DNA of 5,332 nucleotides from RUG572 sp051884915. GTDB lineage: Bacteria; Verrucomicrobiota; Kiritimatiellia; RFP12; UBA1067. The notes under the pieces were generated by a model. The model did no database searches. It was not told the DNA's origin and saw only the letters and a program-made list of their open reading frames with translations. The translations under genes were made by a program, and so were the position numbers. Each line of letters starts with the position of its first letter. Position 1 is the first letter of the stretch. Of this stretch, positions 1 through 4,915 are shown one piece after another. The stretch spans positions 1-5,332 of the forward strand of contig JBJEWF010000032.1 of assembly GCA_051884915.1 (NCBI GenBank), written 5' to 3'.

Positions 1-139
1 GTTCTTTGCGGCTAAAACATGTCTGGAGGCGAAACTGCGCCCTTCACATTCTTTGTATCCTCCGCACCCTTTGCGTTCTTTGCGGCTAAAACATATTTCT
101 TCCTCCGAGCCAAAGCGCAATCCCTGCCCTGCCAGCAAG

Positions 140-160
140 GCGGCCGTTTTTTTGGGCCGC
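140..160. other. Small perfect hairpin beside the repeat arm
   Basis: GCGGCC at 140-145 is the exact reverse complement of GGCCGC at 155-160, enclosing a nine-base loop that is almost all T (seven Ts at 147-153). The T run sits in the loop, not after the stem, so this is not a normal intrinsic terminator. The right half of the stem overlaps the left arm of the larger inverted repeat, so the two structures would compete if transcribed. Confidence 0.55.
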
Positions 161-304
161 AAAGAACGCAAAGAACGCAAAGAGGTGTTGTGGCAAACTA
201 ATGCAAATGCCTTCACGGAAGCGAGATTGCATCCTTCGCATTCTTTGTATCTTCCGCATCCTTTGTATCCTCCCATTCTTTGCGTTCTTTGCGTTCTTTG
301 CGGC
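156..304. repeat. 28-nt perfect inverted repeat, arms 156-183 and 277-304
   Basis: The left arm (156-183) is the exact reverse complement of the right arm (277-304) over 28 nt. Each arm carries three consecutive TTTGCG-containing 9-mers and ends in GCGGC or its complement. The spacer is 93 nt and holds one copy of the 33-nt module (233-265). A transcript in either direction could fold into a long stem. Whether it is transcribed is not visible: no convincing promoter was seen beside it. Confidence 0.8.
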
Positions 305-414
305 TAAAATATATCTCTTTGCGGCTAAAACGTAGTTGGCTCTGCCTTGTCCTTGGAGGCAAGGGGCATGGTTGCCCGAACGCCCGCCGATTCCGCTTTT
401 CTGCAGGCGCGGAC

Positions 415-430
415 GGGCGGGAATCCGCCC
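415..430. other. GC-rich hairpin upstream of the tRNA promoter
   Basis: GGGCGG (415-420) and CCGCCC (425-430) form a perfect 6-bp stem around the tetraloop GAAT. The downstream plus-strand sequence is only moderately T-rich, so it could be a weak terminator for plus-strand transcripts from the left or simply a GC-rich palindrome. Apart from this, nothing with a clear function was seen between 333 and 453. Confidence 0.35.
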
Positions 431-453
431 CGCGAATTTCTTCAAATACCCCC

Positions 454-482
454 TTGCGGACTGCCGATCATTCTGCTATACT
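454..482 (+). promoter_or_regulatory. Sigma-70-type promoter of the tRNA gene
   Basis: A -35 hexamer TTGCGG (454-459) and a -10 hexamer TATACT (477-482) are separated by exactly 17 nt, the optimal spacing for housekeeping sigma factors. The expected start site near 489-490 lies about 12 nt upstream of the mature tRNA 5' end. The bases just after the -10 are mostly G/C (GTGTGCCG), the kind of discriminator typical of growth-rate-regulated stable RNA promoters; that last point is inference. Confidence 0.7.
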
Positions 483-501
483 GTGTGCCGTTTCCGCCAC
501 T

Positions 502-577
502 GGGGAAGTAGCTCAGTTGGTAGAGCATCACGTTCGCAACGTGGGGGTCGAGAGTTCGAATCTCTTCTTCTCCACCA
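502..577 (+). tRNA. tRNA-Ala (anticodon CGC)
   Basis: This 76-nt gene folds as a complete cloverleaf. The acceptor stem is 502-508 with 567-573; the D arm has stem GCUC/GAGC and loop AGUUGGUA; the anticodon stem is 528-532 with 540-544; the variable loop has five bases; the T arm is 550-554 with 562-566 and loop UUCGAAU. The anticodon at 535-537 is CGC, reading GCG (Ala). The third acceptor pair is G504-U571, the G3-U70 wobble recognised by alanyl-tRNA synthetase, and the discriminator base is A574; both agree with alanine. The 3' CCA (575-577) is encoded. The CGC isoacceptor suits a GC-rich genome in which GCG is a common codon. The gene stands alone with its own promoter and terminator, convergent to the protein operon. 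Confidence 0.96.
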
Positions 578-619
578 GTCGGCGGCGGAAACGGGATAAG
601 CGGCTTTCGCCTTGCATCT

Positions 620-642
620 GCGGGCGCGCCGCGTTTTTTTTT
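620..642 (+). terminator. Intrinsic terminator after the tRNA
   Basis: A GC-only stem, GCGG (620-623) with CCGC (629-632), closes a five-base loop and is followed, after one G, by nine consecutive Ts (634-642). It lies about 40 nt beyond the tRNA 3' end in the right orientation to stop tRNA transcription. The stem is short (4 bp), but the long T tract makes the call reasonable. It cannot serve the minus-strand operon, because on that strand the A tract comes before the stem. Confidence 0.65.
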
Positions 643-673
643 GTCCCCAAGAGACTTTTCCCGGCCGGATGGC

Positions 674-901
674 CTAAAGCACGGCAACGACGAACGCCGC
701 CAGGACCAACGCGAACGCGAGCAGACGCCGCAGCGGCGACACGCTCCGTTTCCGGTCCGTCTGCGGCGAGAGTCCCGCGTCCTTCCCGAGCACCCGTTTC
801 AGGCCCCGCAACGCGAGGGGCAGCCGCGTCCTGTCCGTCAGCAGGGCGGCGGCGATTCCCAGGAGGGCGACGACGATGACGAAGCGGAACTGGTTGAACA
901 T
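674..901 (-). CDS. Small two-helix membrane protein, unknown function
   Basis: This 75-residue protein is not recognised. It has two hydrophobic segments, about residues 7-22 and 60-75, joined by a strongly basic loop (R24, R26, R32, K35, R36, K40, R50-K51-R52, R58-R59). By the positive-inside rule this predicts a hairpin with the loop in the cytoplasm and both ends outside. The second helix runs to the C-terminus. Codons are G/C-rich at third positions like the neighbouring genes, which supports real coding. The ATG at 899-901 lies 18 nt after the TAG of the second permease, and no Shine-Dalgarno motif is visible in the gap, so translation may depend on coupling. It is in the same frame as the permease, with the amber codon and six sense codons between. 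By position it is a possible accessory subunit of the ABC complex; this is inference. Confidence 0.62.
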   Translation of the reverse strand: MFNQFRFVIVVALLGIAAALLTDRTRLPLALRGLKRVLGKDAGLSPQTDRKRSVSPLRRLLAFALVLAAFVVAVL

Positions 902-919
902 GGGAACTTGGAACCGGAA

Positions 920-2203
920 CTAGGCGTGATCGGGCAGGGCTTTGCGGCGGATGAGAAGGGACGCCGCGGACAGAAAGGCCAGGGGAACGGCGCCGGCGTT
1001 CACCAGCAGGCACCGGAAAAGGTCGGGCCATTCGATGCAGGTATCCGTGGCCAGATCCGAAACGGGATCCGCCGCCGTCACGAGCGACGTCGCCATGCGG
1101 ATGAACCGGGAGATGCCCAGCCCCAGGCGATTGGCGAACGTCGTGCCCAGTTCATCCGGGAACTGCTCGACCACGCCGGGCGCCATCAGCGCCACGGCAA
1201 TGGCGACCAGCGCCGTGAAGACGGCCACGGGGCGCGACAGCGCCGCCGAGAGGAACAGTCCGAACCCGGACAGCAGCGCCAGCGTGGCGAACATCTGCAG
1301 CGACGCGCGCAGCAGATTCCAGCCAAAGGCGTCGGCCGGCAGCAGCAGTTCCAGGTCGCGGCGCGGCCGCAGCATCACCGTCTCCGTCCCCGTGTTGGCG
1401 AAGGACAGCGGCAGACTCGCCACGCCATCGGCCACGGCGACGGCCGTCAGCGGAGAGGCGGCGCGCCGCAGCGGGAAATCCGCCACGCTCTGGGTGCTGT
1501 TCGTGACGGTGGCGACGAAATCCGCGATGGCGAACGTCCCCTGCAGGGGCTTCTTCATCTCGAACGCCGTGGCGAAGCGGGCCCTCAAAGCCGGCCTGTC
1601 CGCCCCGTCAAGGGCGTTCGGCGGGAACGGCCAGCGCATCGACTGGCCCGCGGCGATGACGTCGTAGCGGTCCAGCTCCTTGTTTGCCAGCAGTTCCAGC
1701 ACGGTTCCCCGGGGCGCCTTGCGAACGGCCTCGGGCGTCTGCGGGTCCGCGAGATAGTCCTCCAGCATGGCCCGCGCGACCGTCGCCACGGGCGGCATCG
1801 CCGGACGGACATGATGCTGGCAGCGGGGCGCGGAGGACAGGCGAAACGCGCCCAGCCCGGCGTTGAGCAGGAGAACCAGCGCCCCGACGGCGCACAGCGC
1901 GAACCAGCGGCCCAGCACAACGGCGAATCCGGACGCGGGGCGGAGGACCGCCAGCGCCAGCCGCGAGCGTTCGCGGTCCCGCGCCACGAGCCCGCAGGCG
2001 CAGGCGACCAGCGTCAGGGCCGTCACCAGGAAAACGGAACCCGGCACGACGCGGACGAACATCTCGCGCCATCCTTCCGCCGTCCCGTTCGACCGGACGA
2101 GCAGCGGGAGAAAGAGGTGGTCGAGCGCGGTCGCCGCCAGAAGAAGCGCGAGGACGCGCCCGCGGACGAGCGTCCGCCAGGCCAGCAGAAAGGACGCGGT
2201 CAT
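920..2203 (-). CDS. ABC-2-type permease with large external loop
   Basis: This 427-residue membrane protein is predicted to be a transmembrane subunit of the ABC transporter. Hydrophobic segments lie near residues 17-37, 53-73, 97-118, 300-322, 326-345 and 399-418, giving six helices. A polar stretch of about 180 residues (121-298) between helices 3 and 4 should lie outside the cytoplasm. The sequence LRPASGFAVVLGRW (87-100), before helix 3, resembles the cytoplasmic 'LARPISRxxFLxGK' segment of ABC-2 permeases that contacts the ATPase, and the first permease has a parallel segment. The C-terminus is a short basic tail after the last helix (LLIRRK). Its ATG overlaps the ATPase stop in an ATGA junction, with an imperfect GGTGG (2211-2215) seven bases upstream, so translation is probably coupled. 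Substrate is unknown. Overall fold is known-family inference; exact helix limits are by eye. Confidence 0.85.
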   Translation of the reverse strand: MTASFLLAWRTLVRGRVLALLLAATALDHLFLPLLVRSNGTAEGWREMFVRVVPGSVFLVTALTLVACACGLVARDRERSRLALAVLRPASGFAVVLGRWFALCAVGALVLLLNAGLGAFRLSSAPRCQHHVRPAMPPVATVARAMLEDYLADPQTPEAVRKAPRGTVLELLANKELDRYDVIAAGQSMRWPFPPNALDGADRPALRARFATAFEMKKPLQGTFAIADFVATVTNSTQSVADFPLRRAASPLTAVAVADGVASLPLSFANTGTETVMLRPRRDLELLLPADAFGWNLLRASLQMFATLALLSGFGLFLSAALSRPVAVFTALVAIAVALMAPGVVEQFPDELGTTFANRLGLGISRFIRMATSLVTAADPVSDLATDTCIEWPDLFRCLLVNAGAVPLAFLSAASLLIRRKALPDHA

Positions 2204-3045
2204 TTCGCCCCCACCGTCTCGGCGAAGAAATCTTCGAGCGGCACGCTGGGATGGTCGAAGACGACGGGCCGCCCCAGCCGCGCCTGGGTTTCCGCGGCAA
2301 ACGCCCGCGCGGCGTCCTCATCCATGCCGGCAATCGTGAAACGGGCGTCCTGCGTCCGCGTCAGCAGGTCGACCGTCCGCCCGCAGGCCGCCACGCGCCC
2401 CCCGGAAAGGATGGCGAGTTTGGAACAGACGTCCTCGGAATCGCCCAGCAGATGCGAGCTCATCAGAATGGTCACGCCCTCCCCGGACAGCCGGCGGATC
2501 AGGTCCTTCACCTCGCGCGTGCCGATCGGATCCAGGCCGGAAGTCGGCTCGTCGAGGACCAGCAGTTCGGGACGCGAGACGAGCGAAGAGGCCAGGGCGA
2601 CGCGGCGCGCCATGCCTTTGGAGAAGCCGCCCACCGCGCGCGCCGCAACCGCCGTCAGGCCGACCTGCTCCAGCAGCTCGTCCGCGCGCGCGCGGGCCGT
2701 CCCGCCCGAAAGGCCCGACAGCCCCGCATAGTAGAGAATCGTCTCGCGCGCCGTCAGAAACGGATGGAGATGGGACAGTTCCGGCAGATACCCCAGGCGC
2801 GCGCGGGCCGCGCGGGCGCGCGGCGGAAGGCCGAAGAGGCGGATCTCGCCCGCCGAAGGCGCGAGAAGCCCCAGCAGCAACTTGATCGTCGTCGACTTCC
2901 CCGAACCGTTGGGGCCCAGCAGACCGAAGACGTCGCCCTTCTCGACCGTCAAGTCGATTCCCCGGACGGCCTCGGCCAGCGGACGCAGCCAAAAATCGCG
3001 AAACGTCTTCTTGACGCCTTTCATTTCGATCACGGGAACGCTCAT
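2200..3045 (-). CDS. ABC transporter ATP-binding protein
   Basis: This 281-residue ATPase should power transport by the two flanking permeases from the cytoplasmic face. Walker A is GPNGSGKST (44-52, nt 2890-2916). The Q-loop position reads YLPE (86-89), with Glu where many ABC proteins have Gln, as is common in the ABC-2/NatA-like group. The signature is FSKGM (141-145), Walker B is LLVLDEP (161-167, with D165 and E166), the D-loop is SGLD (169-172) and the switch histidine is H198 in MSSH. The C-terminal 45 residues end in LEDFFAETV, a typical short tail for this group. The start at 3045 is chosen because it has a strong GAGGAGGG element upstream, forms an ATGA overlap with the first permease's stop, and places the family N-terminus (VIEMKGVKKTFRDFW) correctly, although the frame stays open far upstream. 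All catalytic motifs are intact. Exporter direction is expected; the substrate is unknown. Confidence 0.96.
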   Translation of the reverse strand: MSVPVIEMKGVKKTFRDFWLRPLAEAVRGIDLTVEKGDVFGLLGPNGSGKSTTIKLLLGLLAPSAGEIRLFGLPPRARAARARLGYLPELSHLHPFLTARETILYYAGLSGLSGGTARARADELLEQVGLTAVAARAVGGFSKGMARRVALASSLVSRPELLVLDEPTSGLDPIGTREVKDLIRRLSGEGVTILMSSHLLGDSEDVCSKLAILSGGRVAACGRTVDLLTRTQDARFTIAGMDEDAARAFAAETQARLGRPVVFDHPSVPLEDFFAETVGAK

Positions 3046-3959
3046 GGGATTTCCCTCCTCGCCATCAGCACCGATCCCAGGCCCAGCCAGAAAACGATCA
3101 GGGCGACGGCCGCGCATGAGGCCGACAGCAGATCCGCCGGCGGCGGCAGGGCGCCGCCCGCCAGCTGGTCCACCAGCCAGAAGCGCGAAATGTCCGGCAG
3201 AACGGCCCGCGGCGGCCAGACGAACGAAAGAACGACGGCGCCGCCCACGAGCGCCGCCACGGGCGCGGGCTTCAGCGTCACGGAGAGCGCGGCCGCCAGC
3301 GCGATGAAGACGCAACAGGCGAGCGCCAGAACCGCCAACGCCGGCAGAATCGGCGCCGGCAGATGCCCGTGGCCCTGCCGGCACGCCGCCGCCAGGCCCA
3401 GCGCGAGAGGCTGGGCGAGCGCCGTCAGGCAGCAGGCCGTCACGCAGAACCGGCGGCGGGCAAAGCGATTCGCCGCCGCCGCGCCCGCGAAGGCGAGCGC
3501 CGTCAGGCCGGCGCCCGCCGCAAGCCCCGGTTTCCAGACGTGCGACGGCGCCCCCTCCGCCAGCAGATGGGCGCCCGTCTCGGCCGTCTGGACGGCCAGC
3601 AGCGTCGCGGCGGCGACCCCCAGCAGAAACAGGGCGAAGGCGGCCATGATGCCGGCCGTCTTCGCGCAGAAGAAAAGCGGCCGCGAGACCGGCCGCGCCA
3701 AAGCCGCCGCCGCCGTGCCCGACTCGATTTCGCCGCCGACGGTCCGGGCGGCCGAAGCCGTCGCGAAAGCAAGGCCGAACACCAGCAGCACGGAAAACCC
3801 GCATTCCCGCGCCAGGCGGCCCGCCTCGCCGAACTGATGGTAATGGAACACGGGCACGAGGTGGACCGTGAGGAACGCGACGAGAAAGAGAATGGAAGAA
3901 AGAGGTTCGGCCAGCGCCTGAAGCGTGGCCGAACTCGTCAGCGCAAGGAATCGACGCAT
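3042..3959 (-). CDS. ABC-2-type permease, first subunit
   Basis: This 305-residue, very hydrophobic protein is predicted to be a membrane subunit of the ABC exporter. Helices appear near residues 17-37, 54-72, 102-123, 144-165, 170-192, 204-228, 233-247 and 277-299; some of the central ones are uncertain by eye. The segment GGEIESGTAAAALARPVSRP (75-94) matches the conserved cytoplasmic stretch of ABC-2 permeases (GE...SGT...LA+PVSR), which is the best family evidence. Unlike the partner permease it has no large external domain, so the complex would be a heterodimer. The ATG at 3957-3959 follows the Pro-rich gene's TAG by 10 nt, with only a short G-run (GGGG, 3966-3969) as a possible ribosome-binding site. 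Its TGA overlaps the ATPase ATG by 4 nt. Confidence 0.88.
   Translation of the reverse strand: MRRFLALTSSATLQALAEPLSSILFLVAFLTVHLVPVFHYHQFGEAGRLARECGFSVLLVFGLAFATASAARTVGGEIESGTAAAALARPVSRPLFFCAKTAGIMAAFALFLLGVAAATLLAVQTAETGAHLLAEGAPSHVWKPGLAAGAGLTALAFAGAAAANRFARRRFCVTACCLTALAQPLALGLAAACRQGHGHLPAPILPALAVLALACCVFIALAAALSVTLKPAPVAALVGGAVVLSFVWPPRAVLPDISRFWLVDQLAGGALPPPADLLSASCAAVALIVFWLGLGSVLMARREIP
3053..3060 (-). promoter_or_regulatory. Strong ribosome-binding site of the ATPase gene
   Basis: On the minus strand these bases read GAGGAGGG, ending seven bases before the ATG at 3045-3043. It is the strongest Shine-Dalgarno element in the operon and lies inside the last codons of the first permease. 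It decides the ATPase start, because the reading frame remains open for hundreds of bases upstream. Combined with the 4-nt stop/start overlap it suggests both coupled and independent loading of ribosomes, perhaps giving more ATPase than permease. Confidence 0.8.
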
Positions 3960-3969
3960 TGCGCCGCCC

Positions 3970-4884
3970 CTACATCACGCGCATCTCGTTCGCGGAAACC
4001 TCCGCGCCCGCGGACGGCCCCATGCCTTCCTGATACAGGAAGTAGGTCACGGCGCCGGCGACCAGCAGCGCGGCAATCGCCGTCACAAGCGACAGGGCGG
4101 CGACCCAGCCCGGCACGTCGGCCGATTCGCCGTCGGCAGACGCGCCCGCGTCCAGCGGCTTGATGTCCGCGATTTCGGGGATGTCGGCGATTTCGGGCAC
4201 GTCGCCGCCATCCGCCGCCGCAGACGCCGCCGCCGGCACCGGGGCGCCCATCGTCGGACGCTTGATGGACGGGCGGTGGAGCTTCAGCGTCTTCTTCTGC
4301 GTGACGGACGCGTCGGCGGCGCTCTCCGGAACGGGCGCCGTCTCCACGGGAGACGGGGCGGAAGCGGACTCGGCCGGCACCGCCGCCGGCACGCTCGCGG
4401 GCGGCTGGTGGGGCTTCAGATCGGTCGGACGGCGCAGACGGATCGTCTTCAGCGGCGCCGCGGCCGCCTCGCCCACCGGCGCCACGCCAATGGCGGATTC
4501 GAGCGAAATGCGGGAGGTCTTCGATTTCGCGGCCTGCTGCTGGGCGGGCGTCAGAATGCCTTCCGCGACGATGCCCGTCTTGCGGAGAACGGCCTGGGCG
4601 GGAATCGGCCCGGTCACGGACTTCAGGCTCTGCGTCGACTTCTTCGGAGCGTCCGCGGCCACCGCCGGCGCGGGCGCGACCACCGGGGGACGCGCGCCCA
4701 CGGTCGGACGGTGGATCGTCGGCTTGCGGATGACGGGCTTCAGGCGGATCGTCGAAACGCCGGCGGGCGACGGGGCGGGCTTTTCCTCCGCCGGCGCGGG
4801 AGCCGCGCCAAACGGGTTGGCCTTCGGCGGAATCGCGCCCCCTTCTTCCGGGGCACTCGGTGTCATCACGGGTTCATCAGCCAT
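3970..4884 (-). CDS. Pro/Ala-rich single-pass membrane protein with TIRL repeats
   Basis: This 304-residue protein is not recognised. Residues 1-258 are low in complexity, rich in Pro, Ala, Lys and Ser, and probably disordered. One hydrophobic segment follows (about 260-283, GWVAALSLVTAI onward), ending FLYQEG, then about 20 polar residues. Three related blocks stand out: 44-64 (TIRLKPVIRKPTIHRPTVGA), 146-162 (KTIRLRRPTDLKPHQPP) and 197-215 (KTLKLHRPSIKRPTMGAP). Looser relatives are QSLKSVTGP (85-93) and SRISLESAIG (124-133). A tandem PEIADI doublet is at 230-241. There is no N-terminal signal peptide, so the long part is probably cytoplasmic with a C-terminal anchor, but orientation is not proven. 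The start has GGAG (4892-4895) seven bases upstream. It lies 31 nt after frr and 10 nt before the first permease. It could be a scaffold or regulator of the transporter; no function is assigned. Confidence 0.8.
   Translation of the reverse strand: MADEPVMTPSAPEEGGAIPPKANPFGAAPAPAEEKPAPSPAGVSTIRLKPVIRKPTIHRPTVGARPPVVAPAPAVAADAPKKSTQSLKSVTGPIPAQAVLRKTGIVAEGILTPAQQQAAKSKTSRISLESAIGVAPVGEAAAAPLKTIRLRRPTDLKPHQPPASVPAAVPAESASAPSPVETAPVPESAADASVTQKKTLKLHRPSIKRPTMGAPVPAAASAAADGGDVPEIADIPEIADIKPLDAGASADGESADVPGWVAALSLVTAIAALLVAGAVTYFLYQEGMGPSAGAEVSANEMRVM
4160..4195 (-). repeat. Tandem 18-bp duplication in the Pro-rich gene
   Basis: Two adjacent 18-bp units, 4160-4177 and 4178-4195, differ at one base (4166 versus 4184) and encode PEIADI twice. 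The acidic doublet lies just before the membrane helix. The near identity suggests recent slippage duplication. Confidence 0.85.
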
Positions 4885-4891
4885 TTTCGGT

Positions 4892-4895
4892 CTCC
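4892..4895 (-). promoter_or_regulatory. Ribosome-binding site of the Pro-rich gene
   Basis: On the minus strand GGAG sits seven bases before the ATG at 4884-4882, inside the 31-nt gap that follows frr. It supports this start over the next in-frame Met at residue 7. No terminator or promoter is visible in the gap, which argues for co-transcription with frr. Confidence 0.65.
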
Positions 4896-4915
4896 AGTAT
4901 GAAAAACATCGGAAA

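Larger units (their letters stand above)
1..332. repeat. Intergenic cluster of TTCTTTGCG-type repeats
   Basis: This gene-free stretch is built from copies of a 9-mer, TTCTTTGCG, usually ending in the tail GCTAAAAC. Tailed copies start at 1, 75, 293 and 316 on the plus strand; the last two vary slightly. An opposite-orientation run of three 9-mers lies at 156-183. A second module, 33 nt long, occurs at 41-73 and 233-265 with three mismatches (46/238, 60/252, 67/259). Base composition differs sharply from the rest: positions 241-300 have 25 G/C of 60, whereas the operon to the right is strongly GC-rich. Open frames across it encode only repeat-derived strings (AAKNAKNAKN, FFAFFAA) and are not genes. 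Similar strings are recalled as spurious hypothetical proteins in PVC genomes; that link is memory, not a search. Function is unknown. Confidence 0.85.

Noticed and set aside
140..160. Intrinsic terminator
   Set aside because: The T run lies in the loop, not after the stem, and no upstream gene in the window would use it.
1..332. CRISPR array
   Set aside because: Repeat copies are irregularly spaced, occur in both orientations and are separated by diverged repeat modules rather than unique spacers of equal length.
86..445. Minus-strand open frame of 119 codons over the repeats
   Set aside because: Its translation is dominated by repeat-derived strings such as AAKNAKNAKN and FAFFAFFAAQ; it has no domain, and it lies over an intergenic repeat cluster.
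280..879. Plus-strand open frame of 199 codons crossing the tRNA
   Set aside because: Its middle (VAQLVEHHVRNVGVESSNL) is simply the tRNA gene translated, and its end is antisense to the small membrane protein gene.
641..2731. Plus-strand open frame of 696 codons
   Set aside because: It is antisense to the permease and ATPase genes, is extremely rich in Arg, Gln and Gly, and shows no domain; long antisense frames are expected in GC-rich DNA.
2200..3045. Specific assignment as NatA, NosF, GldA or CcmA
   Set aside because: The motifs only show an ABC-2-type exporter ATPase; nothing in the neighbours identifies sodium, copper, gliding or haem export.
3046..3804. N-terminal extension of the ATPase reading frame
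   Set aside because: The frame is open to an ATG at 3804, but that part is an Arg/Gly-rich shadow of the permease gene; the strong RBS, ATGA junction and family N-terminus fix the start at 3045.
2251..3837. Plus-strand open frame of 528 codons
   Set aside because: It is antisense to the ATPase and first permease, with biased low-complexity composition and no recognisable motif.
920..3972. Reassignment of TAG as a sense codon
   Set aside because: Three genes end in TAG, but after the Pro-rich gene a normal permease start follows within 10 nt in another frame, and the permease end at 920 has the usual short basic tail. TAG works as a stop here.
3925..4902. Plus-strand open frame of 325 codons opposite the Pro-rich gene
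   Set aside because: It is Arg/Gly/His-rich with no domain. The minus-strand frame has an RBS, operon spacing, a clear membrane helix and conserved internal repeats.
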